Below, in pieces: positions 33,539-43,067 of a stretch of 64,000 nucleotides of DNA. Under the pieces are notes generated by a model. The model was given only the letters and a program-made list of their open reading frames with translations. It searched no databases and was not told the DNA's origin. Positions within the stretch are counted from its first letter, which is position 1, and every line of letters begins with the position of its first letter. Origin of the DNA: JAXMAR01 sp046350295 (GTDB lineage: Bacteria > Planctomycetota > Planctomycetia > Gemmatales > Gemmataceae); NCBI GenBank assembly GCA_046350295.1, contig JAXMAR010000011.1, forward strand, positions 62,001 through 126,000, given 5' to 3'. The translations under genes were made by a program, and so were the position numbers.

Positions 33539-34855
33539 TCACAGCAGCAACTCCCGGATCGGCTGTCCATCATCCAGCACCTGCCGCGGCCGGCCCGTGA
33601 AGTCGGGGAACGACTGCGTCGGGTCGATGCCCAGCGTGTGATACACCGTTCCCAGCACGTTCTGCGGGCCGACGCCTCTCGTTCTCGGGCGTTCGCCGCG
33701 GCTATCCGTTTCGCCGACGACCTGGCCGGTGCGGACCGCGCCGGCGAAGAGGGCAAAGCCCGTGTCCGGCCAGTGGTCGCGGCCGGCCTGGACGATGCGC
33801 GGCGTGCGGCCGAACTCGCCCCAGATGAGGACGAGGACGTCGCGGTCGAGGCCGCGTTCGTGCAGGTCGGTGACGAGGGCGTGGATGGAGCGGTCGAGGA
33901 GCGGCAGGGCGGAGCGGAGGCTGATGAAGATGGTGCCGCCGAAGGAGGAGACGACGTTGCCGTGGTGGTCCCAGCTGCCGGCGCGGAGGGTGACGACGGG
34001 GACGCCGGCTTCGACGAGGCGGCGGGCGAGCAGGAACTTGTGGCCTTCCCAGGGAGATTCGGGGCGAACACCGACGTAGATGTAGCGGTCGTCCGGGGCG
34101 CCGTAGCGGCGGCGAATGTGCTCGGGCTCGCGGGAAAGGTCGAAGGCTTCGCGGGCGCGCGGGGAAGTCACGATGTCGAAGGCGCGGGCGGTGTAGGCGT
34201 CCATGTCCGTGCTTTCGCGGCGCACGTCCACTTCACGGCGGTAAGTGTCGAAGTTGCGGAGGAGGGAGCGGCGGTCGTCGAGGCGGGTGGGCGTCATGCC
34301 GCGCAGGAGGCTCAGGTTGTGGACGCCGGCGGTCCCGGAGACCTGGAGCGGGCGATGGGCGGCGCCGAGGTATTGCGGGCTCTCGTAGGACGCCGTGCCG
34401 GTGTTGTAGTCGAGGCTGACATAGGACGGCATGTTGGCGACACCGCCCTGCACGCGGCTGATGACGGAGCCGAAGGAGGGGCGCTGCTGGAAGCGCGGGA
34501 AGCCGGAATAGACCTCTTCCAATTCGTGCTGCATCGGCTCGACGAACTGGACGGTGCGGACGAGGGCGAGTTTGTCGGCGATGCGGGCCTGCAGCGGCAT
34601 GTGCTCGCAGATGTCGAAGCCGGGGACGTTGGTGCGGATGGGGCGGAACTCGCCGCGGTATTCCTCCGGAGCGGCGGGCTTCATGTCGTAGGTGTCGAGG
34701 TGGCTGGGCCCGCCGGCCAGGCAGATCATGATGACCGAGCGCGGCCGGGTGGACGGCGGCGCCTCGGCGCGGAGACGGAGGACGTTGGGCAGGGTGAGGC
34801 CGCCGAGCGTCAGGAGACCGTGGCGGAGGAAGTCGCGGCGGGAGGCGGCGGGCAT
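33539..34855 (-). CDS. DUF1501 domain protein
   Basis: A 438-residue DUF1501 member with leader SRRDFLRHGLLTLGGLTLP. Landmarks: SVIMICLAGGPSHLDTYDMK, SWDHHGNVVSSFGG, VLIWGEFGRTPRIVQAGRDH and a C-terminal VYHTLGIDPTQSFPDFTGRP. The start at 34855 follows GAAGGAT; longer frames run into the gene at 35009 on the other strand and are rejected. It is upstream of and co-directional with the DUF1501 gene at 32038-33414. Confidence 0.85.
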   Translation of the reverse strand: MPAASRRDFLRHGLLTLGGLTLPNVLRLRAEAPPSTRPRSVIMICLAGGPSHLDTYDMKPAAPEEYRGEFRPIRTNVPGFDICEHMPLQARIADKLALVRTVQFVEPMQHELEEVYSGFPRFQQRPSFGSVISRVQGGVANMPSYVSLDYNTGTASYESPQYLGAAHRPLQVSGTAGVHNLSLLRGMTPTRLDDRRSLLRNFDTYRREVDVRRESTDMDAYTARAFDIVTSPRAREAFDLSREPEHIRRRYGAPDDRYIYVGVRPESPWEGHKFLLARRLVEAGVPVVTLRAGSWDHHGNVVSSFGGTIFISLRSALPLLDRSIHALVTDLHERGLDRDVLVLIWGEFGRTPRIVQAGRDHWPDTGFALFAGAVRTGQVVGETDSRGERPRTRGVGPQNVLGTVYHTLGIDPTQSFPDFTGRPRQVLDDGQPIRELLL

Positions 34856-35008
34856 GGGGCGTGATCCTTCGGAGGCGGGACACCCTTCTACACATCGTAC
34901 CCGGAGGGCCCGAGAAAATCTGCCCGAAATCCTGTCACAGCGAGGTGGTGTCGAGGCTAATCGATAGCGAGATAACAAATGGAAATCGCTGAACGAAAGG
35001 ATCCAGCC

Positions 35009-35440
35009 ATGAACGCCATCAGCAAAATCGGACTCAGTCTGCTGTCTGCCGGGGCCCTTGTCGTCCTTCAGGCCTCCACGATCGATGCCCAGGTCAGCCG
35101 CGGCCCGGTCAAGGATGGGCCGGTTGTCAAGGGTATCGGGGCGCCGGTTCGGGGCGTCGCCAATACCGCGTGGGCCGGGGTCGAAGACCTCAGCGGCGCC
35201 CCGACCAAGCTCGGCTTCGCTTTCCGCGGGGACGGCAAATGCGTCATGATCGACCAGATGTCCCCCGGCGAGGTGAAAGGCAGCTATCACCAGGAAGGGG
35301 ACCAGGTGACGATCGAGTTCGCCAACTGCGTCTATCGCGGGCGGCTCGAAGGGAACCGGCTCTCCGGCTCGGCGGAGTTCACCCAAGGGGAGCGCCTAAC
35401 CTGGAACTTCTCCGTCGAATTCTTGCCGCCCCGGAAATAA
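35009..35440 (+). CDS. Secreted hypothetical protein
   Basis: A 143-residue protein with a signal peptide (ISKIGLSLLSAGALVVLQAS). The mature domain is a small beta sheet: TAWAGVEDLSGAPTKLGFAF, VMIDQMSPGEVKGSYHQEGD, VTIEFANCVYRGRLEGNRLS and ERLTWNFSVEFLP. Its order of strands resembles the TIGR03066-like proteins at 16.7-17.4 kb (compound test strand, then GSY/GTY, then VTIEF), suggesting a distant relation. ATG at 35009 has GAAAGG upstream. Function unknown. Confidence 0.6.
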   Translation: MNAISKIGLSLLSAGALVVLQASTIDAQVSRGPVKDGPVVKGIGAPVRGVANTAWAGVEDLSGAPTKLGFAFRGDGKCVMIDQMSPGEVKGSYHQEGDQVTIEFANCVYRGRLEGNRLSGSAEFTQGERLTWNFSVEFLPPRK

Positions 35441-35664
35441 CCGAGCGGGGCAGCAACGCGAGCCGCCTCCAGTGGTCACTCGGCAGGATGGGTCCTGGCG
35501 AGCGACGCCTGGGGGCGGCCTTGTTTTCAACTCGTTCCGCGGGAACGGTTTGTCTCCAGCCAGCCTCCGAATCGATCTTCACGATTTCTTCTCCATTTCC
35601 ACACAAAAGACCTATCGACCGCGCTTAGCCTACCTTCGTGTCATACCACCCGAAGGAGGCGACG

Positions 35665-36636
35665 ATGGCTGCACGACTCTGGCTTCTCCTCTGCGCGGCG
35701 CTCGTGGCGGCGCCGGCGTCGGCGCAGGTGAAAGTCGATCCGAAGCTGCCGAGCTACAAGGCGGTCGCCGGGGTTTCGGGGACGATCAAGAGCGTTGGCT
35801 CCGACACGATGAACAACGAGATGACGCTCTGGGCCGAGGGTTTCCTCAAGTTCTACCCCGGCGTCCAGGCCGAGATCGAAGGCAAGGGTTCGACCACGGC
35901 GCCCCCCGCCCTCATCGCCGGGACCGCCAACTTCGGTCCCATGAGCCGGCCGATGAAGGCGAAGGAGATCGACGACTTCAAGAAGCGTCACGGCTACGCG
36001 CCGGTCGCGCTGCCGACCAGCATCGACATGCTCGCCGTCTACGTCCACAAGGACAACCCCATCAAGGGCCTGACCATGCAGCAGGTCGACGCGATCTTCT
36101 CGCGGACGCGCAAAGCCGGTTACGCCAAGGACATCAAGACCTGGGGCGACCTCGGCCTCACCGGCGACTGGGCCGACAAGCCGATCGCGCTCTACGGCCG
36201 CAACGCCGCCTCCGGCACCTACGGCTTTTTCAAGGAACACGTCCTGCAGAACGGTGATTACAAGAACGAGGTGAAGGAGCAGCCGGGCAGTTCCTCCGTC
36301 GTGCAAGGCGTCGCGAGCGACAAGTACGCCATGGGATACAGCGGCATTGGCTACAAGACCGCCGACGTGCGAGCCGTGCCCCTTTCGGCCGAAGCCAAGG
36401 GGGAGTTCGTGCCTGCCGAAGCGGACCGGGCCTACGCCGGCGAGTATCCCCTGGCCCGGTTTCTGCTCGTCTACGTCAACTACGAGCCCAAATCAGAGAT
36501 CGACCCGCTCCGGCGCGAGTTCATCCGGTACATCCTCAGCAAGGAGGGGCAAAACGACGTCGTGCGCTCCGGCTACCTGCCGATCGGCGAGGCCATCGCG
36601 GTGAAGGGACTCAAGTCCGTTGGCCTGAGCCGCTAG
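35665..36636 (+). CDS. pstS: Phosphate ABC transporter substrate-binding protein PstS
   Basis: A 323-residue periplasmic phosphate-binding protein. Signal peptide MAARLWLLLCAALVAAPASA is followed by the phosphate-binding segments IKSVGSDTMNNEM and IEGKGSTTAPPALIAGTANF, then YGRNAASGTYGFFKEHVL and QPGSSSVVQGVAS. GAAGGAGG precedes the ATG at 35665. It is the first gene of pstS-pstC-pstA-pstB. A large inverted repeat after its stop may let pstS be made in excess over the membrane subunits, as is usual for binding proteins. No Pho box could be identified by eye. Confidence 0.93.
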   Translation: MAARLWLLLCAALVAAPASAQVKVDPKLPSYKAVAGVSGTIKSVGSDTMNNEMTLWAEGFLKFYPGVQAEIEGKGSTTAPPALIAGTANFGPMSRPMKAKEIDDFKKRHGYAPVALPTSIDMLAVYVHKDNPIKGLTMQQVDAIFSRTRKAGYAKDIKTWGDLGLTGDWADKPIALYGRNAASGTYGFFKEHVLQNGDYKNEVKEQPGSSSVVQGVASDKYAMGYSGIGYKTADVRAVPLSAEAKGEFVPAEADRAYAGEYPLARFLLVYVNYEPKSEIDPLRREFIRYILSKEGQNDVVRSGYLPIGEAIAVKGLKSVGLSR

Positions 36637-36654
36637 GTGGCACGCCCTGACGAG

Positions 36655-36746
36655 GTGGGTGGCACGCCCTGAGGCTTTGCGAAGGGCGTGGCGCCTCTCG
36701 CGATGACGCCCACGCCCTTCGCAAAGCCTCAGGGCGTGCCACCCAC
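36655..36746. repeat. Perfect 37-bp inverted repeat between pstS and pstC
   Basis: Arm 36655-36691 (starting GTGGGTGGCACGCCCTGAGG) is matched exactly by its reverse complement at 36710-36746, with an 18-base loop. A partial extra copy of GGTGGCACGCCCTGA precedes it at 36636-36650. In RNA this forms a very stable hairpin that could protect the pstS 3' end or attenuate transcription into pstC. No T-run follows. Confidence 0.9.
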
Positions 36747-36771
36747 GCGCACGCTTCCTGTCGATGCCAGC

Positions 36772-39348
36772 ATGGAAAAGAAACCAACACAACCGCGCGG
36801 GCGGAAGACCCGGCCGTCCGTTCGGGTGGCCGACGCGGTTGCGCGCCTATTTATCTCGCTAGGCGGCATCGGTACCATCGTCGCTGTCGCCACCGTTCTG
36901 GTTTTTCTCCTCTGGGTCGTCTTCCCGCTCTTCCAATCCGCCTCCGTCGTCAACGAAAATCGAACTGCCGTCTGGGACAAGGAGGCGCCCATCCGGATCG
37001 GCGTCGACGAGGACCAGGTCGTCGCCTGGGGCCTTTTTCGCGACGGCCGGATTCAGGCGATTCATCTGCCAACCGGCAAGCTGCTCGATGAGCGTAAGCC
37101 ATTCGACGACGGCCCCGGGCTGACCGCCTGGTCCTTCGCCGCCGGATCGAACGAGGCCGTCTTCGGCTTCGCGGATGGCTCGGTCCGCACGGGGGCCATC
37201 AAGATCGACAGCCGGTTCATCGAGGCGGATGAACTACCCCCCACGGCGCGAGACATCGAGATTGGCGTTTCGCTTCCTTTGAGGAACGGCGCGGTCCTGC
37301 GCACGCCCAAAGGGAAGTACCGGTTCTCGGAGCTGGCGCTCGACATCAAGGACCCCGCCAAAGGACGTTCGAGTTCCCCGGTCGTCCTCATCGACCAGAC
37401 GAAAACCACGACGGGAACGGTTATCGCTATCCTGAGCGCGGCCGGAGAGCTGCGCCTGAACACGGTCCGCGAGCAAACCAACCTTCTCTCCGGCGAAACG
37501 ACGCTGAAGCTCTCCGGCATCGACCTGCCCTACCGCGAGCCGGTCGGAAAAGGTCCGCCGGCTCGCCTCTTCCTCTCCGCGGTCGGCGATCAACTCTACC
37601 TGTTCTGGGCGGACGGTCTGTTGCTGCGTTTTGACAACCGCGACCGCTCGGCGCCGCAGGTTGCCGAAGAGCTTGACCTTCTCGACGGCGCGCATCTGCG
37701 CGTCACCGCCGTTGAGCCGCTTCTCGGCAAGGGGACATTCCTCGTCGGCGACAGTTCGGGGCGCGTGCGGGCCTGGTTCAGCTGCAACGCGGCGGACGCC
37801 GGAACCACCGACGGCGCCAAGATGGTATGCGGCCACGAGTTCGCCGGAGCCGGATCACCGGTCAGCGCCCTCGCCGTGTCCGACCGGACGCGCATGGGGG
37901 TGGCGGGCTGTGGCGACGGGTCGGTGCGTCTGTTCTACGTGACGAGCGATCGGGACATGCTCGACCTGACAACGTCGGGCAAGTCCCCAGTCGCCGCGTT
38001 GGCGCTGGCGCCCAAGGAGGACGGCATCGTTGCGGTGGCCGACGGCGTCCGGCACTGGGGCGTCGACGCCAAGCACCCCGAGATCACCCTCAAATCGCTG
38101 TTCGGCAAGGTCTGGTACGAAGGCTACGAGGCGCCGCAGTACATGTGGCAGTCGTCCGGCGGCACGGACGCTTTCGAGCCCAAATTCAGCCTGATACCCC
38201 TCATCGTCGGGACCCTGAAAGCGACGTTTTACTCCCTGCTCTTCGGCGTGCCCATTGCCCTCCTCGCGGCGATCTACACGAGCGAGTTCCTCAATCCGCG
38301 GGCCAAGGCCTACGTCAAGCCCGCGATCGAAATGATGGCGAGCCTGCCCAGCGTCGTCCTCGGCTTCCTGGCCGGGCTCGTCTTCGCCCAGTTCGTCGAG
38401 AACGTGGTCCCTACCGTTCTCGCCTGCGTCGTCACAGTCTGGCTCAGCTTCCTCGTCAGCGCCTATTGCTGGCAGCTCCTGCCGCAGGGGCTTGGCCGCT
38501 TCCTCTCGCGCTGGAAGCTCGTCTTCATCGGGGCGGCGCTGGCGCTGGGATTGTTCGTCGCCGTGCCGATCGGCGGCTTCATGGAATACGCTCTCTTCGA
38601 CGGCGATCTGCGCGCCTGGCTCAACGGCCGAGGCGCCGCGACCGGCGGCCTGGTCTTCGTGCTTCTCCCGCTCGCCGTCGCCCTCACGATGTTTGTGTTC
38701 GCCCGCTGGGTCAGCCCCTGGCTGCGGCGCCGCAGCGCGGACCTGGGACGCGCCGCAGCGGCCGTTCTCGATCTGGTCAAGTTCGCGATCGCCGGCCTCG
38801 TCGTCGTACTCCTCGCCTGGCTGCTCGCCGCCGGCTTCGACGCGCTCGGCTTCGACGCGCGGGGCGGCATCCTCGGGCCATACTCGCAGCGCAACGCCCT
38901 GGTGGTCGGTTTCGTCATGGGCTTCGCCATCATTCCGATCATCTACACCATCGCGGAAGACGCGCTCTCCTCCGTGCCGGACCACCTGCGCGCCGGCTCC
39001 CTCGCCGCCGGCGCCACGCGCTGGCAGACCGCCACGCACATCATCATCCCCACCGCCATGAGCGGTCTGTTCTCCGCGGTCATGATCGGCATGGGCCGCG
39101 CCGTCGGCGAGACGATGATCGTATTGATGGCGACCGGCAACACGCCCGTGATGGACTGGAGCATTTTCAGCGGCTTCCGCACGCTTTCGGCGAACATCGC
39201 GGTCGAGTTGCCGGAGGCGGTGAAAGACAGCACGCACTACCGAACGCTTTTCCTGGCCGCGCTGTTCCTCTTCAGCCTGACGTTCGTGCTGAACACGGTC
39301 GCGGAGGTGATCCGGTTGCGCTTCCGGCGGAGGGCGTATCAATTATGA
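36772..39348 (+). CDS. pstC: Phosphate ABC transporter permease PstC with a large extracytoplasmic insertion
   Basis: An 858-residue permease subunit. One membrane helix (residues ~25-50, IGTIVAVATVLVFLLWVVFP) is followed by about 400 residues of beta-rich, WD40/propeller-like sequence (residues ~60-460, for example VSALAVSDRTRMGVAGCGDG), then the normal permease core from IPLIVGTLKATFYSLLFGVP to the EAA loop (DHLRAGSLAAGATRWQTATH) and GRAVGETMIVLMATGN. Long PstC proteins of this kind are known in proteobacteria and planctomycetes; the insertion is probably periplasmic. The TGA overlaps the ATG of pstA. Confidence 0.9.
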   Translation: MEKKPTQPRGRKTRPSVRVADAVARLFISLGGIGTIVAVATVLVFLLWVVFPLFQSASVVNENRTAVWDKEAPIRIGVDEDQVVAWGLFRDGRIQAIHLPTGKLLDERKPFDDGPGLTAWSFAAGSNEAVFGFADGSVRTGAIKIDSRFIEADELPPTARDIEIGVSLPLRNGAVLRTPKGKYRFSELALDIKDPAKGRSSSPVVLIDQTKTTTGTVIAILSAAGELRLNTVREQTNLLSGETTLKLSGIDLPYREPVGKGPPARLFLSAVGDQLYLFWADGLLLRFDNRDRSAPQVAEELDLLDGAHLRVTAVEPLLGKGTFLVGDSSGRVRAWFSCNAADAGTTDGAKMVCGHEFAGAGSPVSALAVSDRTRMGVAGCGDGSVRLFYVTSDRDMLDLTTSGKSPVAALALAPKEDGIVAVADGVRHWGVDAKHPEITLKSLFGKVWYEGYEAPQYMWQSSGGTDAFEPKFSLIPLIVGTLKATFYSLLFGVPIALLAAIYTSEFLNPRAKAYVKPAIEMMASLPSVVLGFLAGLVFAQFVENVVPTVLACVVTVWLSFLVSAYCWQLLPQGLGRFLSRWKLVFIGAALALGLFVAVPIGGFMEYALFDGDLRAWLNGRGAATGGLVFVLLPLAVALTMFVFARWVSPWLRRRSADLGRAAAAVLDLVKFAIAGLVVVLLAWLLAAGFDALGFDARGGILGPYSQRNALVVGFVMGFAIIPIIYTIAEDALSSVPDHLRAGSLAAGATRWQTATHIIIPTAMSGLFSAVMIGMGRAVGETMIVLMATGNTPVMDWSIFSGFRTLSANIAVELPEAVKDSTHYRTLFLAALFLFSLTFVLNTVAEVIRLRFRRRAYQL

Positions 39349-41277
39349 GCGCAACCACCCCTGCCCCCGCGCCGGTCGCGACCCCGGTTCACTCGAAGCG
39401 GGCGCGCTGGCGCACGTCCCTGCTGGCCCACGGTGAGCCGTCCGTCTGGCTCTGCGGCGCGCCTGACCTCCGCGGCTCCTCATGATCGGCGGGCTCTGAC
39501 CTTGATCGCCTGCCAGGGAACCTCGACGTTCTGGCCCGTTCCGGTCGTCCAGATCAAGACCGCCGCGGGCAAGGTGCTGCTTGGCGAAGTCACGCGCACG
39601 GAAACCTACAAGCCCGAGCAGAGCGTTCTGGACGCCCTCTCCGCCGCCGAGAAGGAGAAGGCGCTGAAGGAGGCCGCGGCGAACGGCGGCTGGAACCAGC
39701 GGCGGTTGCTTCGCACCGGCAACTTCGACATCACGGGCACGCACCATACCTGGGTGAGTGATTTCGAGATCGTTCGGAGGAGGAGCCGCGTGGGCGGTGG
39801 TCGTGGGCAGGCCGGCTGGAAAGCCTTTTACGGCACGCCACGGGCGTTCCTGGTGGACGGCAAGCCGCGGGCCGATACCGCCGAAGCGGCATGGCGCTCT
39901 TCGAGGAATACCATCCGGCCGTCTTGGAACGATTGACGCGCCGCGAGCATGAAGAAGAACGAACTGGGGCGCTGGGGAGGAAGAGAACACTGCGCTGCTC
40001 GCCCTTCGGCGACGCCGAGATGCGGCACGGCAAGGAACGGTGAGGCGGCCGCGGCGCGCAGCGTCTGGAGGAAATCAGGATTCGGGCCCGCGCAGGCGCG
40101 CCCGTCAACAGCGATATCGCGGCGCTGGACCGGGAGAATGACCGTTTTCAGCTCGTGTTCGTCACAGCGGACGGCGCCGAAATCAAGATGCCGCTTGCCC
40201 ACGTCGTGCGCTATCCCGCGAACCAGCCGATCGCGGCGACAAGTGGGGCGTCTATTTCGCAGAGGGCGAGTTCCTCACCGAGAATCCGCGAGGCCAACAC
40301 CGAGGGGCGTGTTCCCGGCCATCTTCGGCACCATTCTCATGACGCTGCTGATGTCCATCGCGGTCGTCCCCTTCGGCGTGATGGCCGCTCTCTACCTGCG
40401 CGAATACGCCAAGTCCGGGCCGATCATCAGCATCGTCCGCATCGCCATCAACAACCTCGCCGGCGTCCCGAGCATCGTCTTCGGCGTCTTGCCGGCCTCG
40501 GCTTCCTGCTACCTTGTGGGCGCCTTCATCGACGGCGGTCCCGAGCGCATCCAGGTCGCCGCTGCCGCCGTTCACGTGGTGGCTCCAGCCTCACCGCCGC
40601 GGTTTTGATCGGCTTCTTCGCCTTCCTCGTATCTCTCCTCGGGCCGCAAGGAGCGCGCGGCACGACCCTGGGCGGCTTCTGGCTGCGGCGCCGCCCTCCT
40701 CTGGTTTGTCTGTTTCTGCATCGTCGTCTGGCTCATCGTCAAGATCCCGTACTTCGACGGCTTCTATCGCGCCAAACTCCCAAACCCGACCTTCGGGACC
40801 GGCGGTCTGCTCTGGGCCTCCCTGACGCTTGCCTTGCTCACGGTCCCCGTCGTCATCGTCGCGACCGAGGAAGCGCTCGCCGCCGTGCCAACCTCGATGC
40901 GCCGAAGGCTCTTGCCGCGAGCAGCGGCAGACGATCCGCCGTATCGTCATGCCGCGCGCCATGCCCGGCATCATGACCGGCATGATCCTCGCCATGGCGC
41001 GCGGCGCCGGCGAAGTGGCGCCGCTCATGCTCGTCGGCGCCGTTAAGCTCGCTCCCAGCCTGCCGGGCGTCTGGCCGCCGGAGCACCTGGCGCGCAGCTT
41101 CCTGCATCTCGGCTTCCACATTTACGACGTCGGCTTCCAGAGCCCCAACAGCGAAGCCGCCCGGCCCATGGTCTACACCACCACGCTGCTGCTCATCGCC
41201 ATCGTGGCGGCTCTTGAACATCACCGCCGTCTTGCTGCGGCGCTGCGCTGCTGGCGGCTTCAGGTCAATCGTTTTAG
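39345..41277 (+). pseudogene. pstA: pstA, phosphate ABC permease, disrupted by multiple frameshifts
   Basis: Starting at the ATG overlapping the pstC stop, pstA sequence can be followed through all three frames: LLAHGEPSVWL, STFWPVPVVQIKTAAGKVLL, RRLLRTGNFDITGTHHTWVS, GWKAFYGTPRAFLVDGK, NDRFQLVFVTADGAEIKMPL, FPAIFGTILMTLLMSIAVVP, REYAKSGPIISIVRIAINNL, NPTFGTGGLLWASLTLALLT, MPGIMTGMILAMARGAGEVA and NSEAARPMVYTTTLLLIAIV. At least six single-base shifts are needed, spread from about 39460 to 41250. Conserved motifs are intact on each side, which argues for consensus errors rather than old decay. If real, the importer would be dead. Confidence 0.85.
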
Positions 41278-41291
41278 AAGGCGGACGCGAC

Positions 41292-42198
41292 ATGACCTCC
41301 TCACCATTCACCGCGGCACGCATTCGGCCCGACCTGGGCCTCGATAGTTCCGCCGTGCCGAAAGCCAAGGACGCCGCCTTCCGACTGGAGGCCATCGCGC
41401 GCGGCGAATCGGTCGCCGCCTACGTGCATCCGGAGCTGGCGCGGGAAGAGCACGTTCTGAGCGTCGTCCACTTCTCGCTCTGGTACGCCGTCAAGCAGGC
41501 GCTTTTCGACGTCTCTCTCGACATCCCCCGGGGCAAAGTGACCGCGCTCATCGGCCCGTCCGGCTGCGGCAAATCCACGCTCCTGCGCTCCGTCAACCGC
41601 CTCAACGACCTTCTCGATGTCCGCATCCGCGTGGCGACGTCTCCTGAACGGCGAGACCATCTACGCTCCCGCGGTGGACGTTATCGAGCTGCGCAAGCGC
41701 ATGGGCATGGTTTTTCAGAAGCCCAACCCGTTCCCGATGAGCATCTTCGAGAACGTCGTCTATCCGCTCCGTATCGACGGTATCCGCGACCGGGCCACGC
41801 TCAACGAGGCGTGCGAGAAGGCCCTCCGCGCCGCGGCCCTCTGGGACGAGGTCAAGGACCGCCTCAAGGAGAGCGGCCTCACCCTGTCCGGCGGCCAGCA
41901 GCAGCGCCTGTGCATTGCCCGCGCCATCGCCGGTGAACCGGAAGTCCTCCTGCTCGACGAGCCCTGCTCGGCTCTCGATCCGATCGCCACCGGCAAGATC
42001 GAGGACCTCATTCAGGAGCTGACGGGATCCTACTCCGTCCTCATCGTCACCCACAACATGCAGCAGGCCTCGCGCACCAGCCACTACACCGCCTTCATGT
42101 ACCTCGGCAACGTGATCGAATACGGTCCGACCCCCAAGCTCTTCACCGACCCCGCCCTGCGCGAAACCAACGACTACATCACCGGCCGCTTCGGTTGA
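41292..42198 (+). CDS. pstB: Phosphate ABC transporter ATPase PstB (frameshifted near 41630-41650)
   Basis: Energises the PstCA channel. The N-terminal frame (ATG 41292) carries Walker A (IGPSGCGKSTLLRSVNRLND); a second frame resumes with LLNGETIYAPAVDVIELRKR, the Q-loop MGMVFQKPNPFPMSIFENV, the signature LSGGQQQRLCIARA and Walker B VLLLDEPCSALDP. Between 41630 and 41650 one extra T and one missing C restore the expected VRIRGDVLLNGE, so two compensating indels explain the break. A non-canonical ~55-residue N-terminal extension precedes the ABC domain, usual for planctomycete PstB. The stop overlaps or abuts the next reading frame. Confidence 0.88.
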
Positions 42199-42233
42199 TG
42201 CACCCCAAGAAACCCGCATCCACGGAGGACATC

Positions 42234-42977
42234 ATGCTCGGTAGTCTTCTCGGCATCGCTATCGTATCCGGCGCCATGCAGGCGCAGATCTGGCAAGCCC
42301 CCGCCACCATCGTCGTCGACGTCCCCGCCGACGCCGCCGTCCTGGTCGACGGCGCCCCGACCTCCTCCACCGGCCAGCGCCGCCTCTTCGTCTCGCCTCC
42401 CCTCGAAGGCGGCTGGGTCTACGACTATACGCTCACCCTCAACTGGCACGGCAAGTCGATCGTGCGCAAGATCGCCGTCCGGCCCGGCAGCGTGACGGCG
42501 CTGGCCTTCGCTCCCACCGATTTCAGCGGCGAGACCATCGGGGCGCCCGCGAAGAGGAAAGAAGGGACCACTGTGAAATCGGCGCTCCCCGACCGGCCCG
42601 GCTTCATCCTGAAACAGGAAGAAGGCCGCTGGTGGGTTTTCCGCGCCGGCAGCAAGGACCTGAAAGAGCTCGAGAAGCACGGCTTCCCGGAAAAACACGT
42701 CTCCCGCATCAATGTTCAGCCATGGAAAGTGACGCTCAAGGCGCCCGACTGGGAAACCCTCGTCGGCTACGTGACGACCCACGAAGGCTTCGACACCTTC
42801 CTGGAGGACGGCCGTCTCTGGGTGTTCCGCAAGGGCGCCAAGGAATACGCCGAATACAAGAAGCACGGCGAGCTCGCCAAGCACGTGACGCGCATCAACG
42901 CCGGCCCCCTCGGCTTGACGCTCAAGGCCCCGGATGCCGCGACCATCGAAGCCTACCAAAAAGCGCGCGGCGAATGA
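42234..42977 (+). CDS. TIGR03000 domain protein with two internal repeats
   Basis: A 247-residue exported protein. A hydrophobic leader (MLGSLLGIAIVSGAMQA) precedes a planctomycete TIGR03000 domain: ATIVVDVPADAAVLVDGAPT, STGQRRLFVSPPLEGGWVYD. After residue ~110 two ~62-residue repeats follow: GRWWVFRAGSKDLKELEKHG...VTLKAPDWETLVGY and GRLWVFRKGAKEYAEYKKHG...LTLKAPDAATIEAY. ATG 42234 is chosen for its GGAGG site; the frame open from 42198 overlaps pstB. Its place directly after pstB suggests phosphate-linked expression. TIGR03000 has no known function. Confidence 0.8.
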   Translation: MLGSLLGIAIVSGAMQAQIWQAPATIVVDVPADAAVLVDGAPTSSTGQRRLFVSPPLEGGWVYDYTLTLNWHGKSIVRKIAVRPGSVTALAFAPTDFSGETIGAPAKRKEGTTVKSALPDRPGFILKQEEGRWWVFRAGSKDLKELEKHGFPEKHVSRINVQPWKVTLKAPDWETLVGYVTTHEGFDTFLEDGRLWVFRKGAKEYAEYKKHGELAKHVTRINAGPLGLTLKAPDAATIEAYQKARGE

Positions 42978-42983
42978 TCGCAA

Positions 42984-43033
42984 GTAGGTCCGGCGAGCCG
43001 AGCCGGACCTGACGTGACCCCGCGCGAAACCGC
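42984..43033. repeat. Dispersed copy of the 4.7-kb hairpin repeat
   Basis: GTAGGTCCGGCGAGCCGAGC and the following CGGACCTGACGTGACC then CGCGAAACCG match the unit at 4741-4985 with few changes, including the AGGTCCGGC/GCCGGACCT palindrome. It lies between the TIGR03000 gene (+) and the FAD-protein gene (-), at the junction of two convergent operons, where it could also act as a terminator. Confidence 0.85.
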
Positions 43034-43067
43034 CACGTTTGTTCAACCGCTCGACGCGCAGCCGTCG

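Noticed and set aside
32038..34071. A 677-residue DUF1501 protein start at 34071
   Set aside because: The first 219 residues overlap the neighbouring DUF1501 gene in another frame; GTG at 33414 has AAAGGAG and the export signal.
37855..39342. A 495-residue minus-strand frame opposite pstC
   Set aside because: Antisense shadow; Glu/Asp/Gln/Arg-rich without hydrophobic core, while pstC has all motifs.
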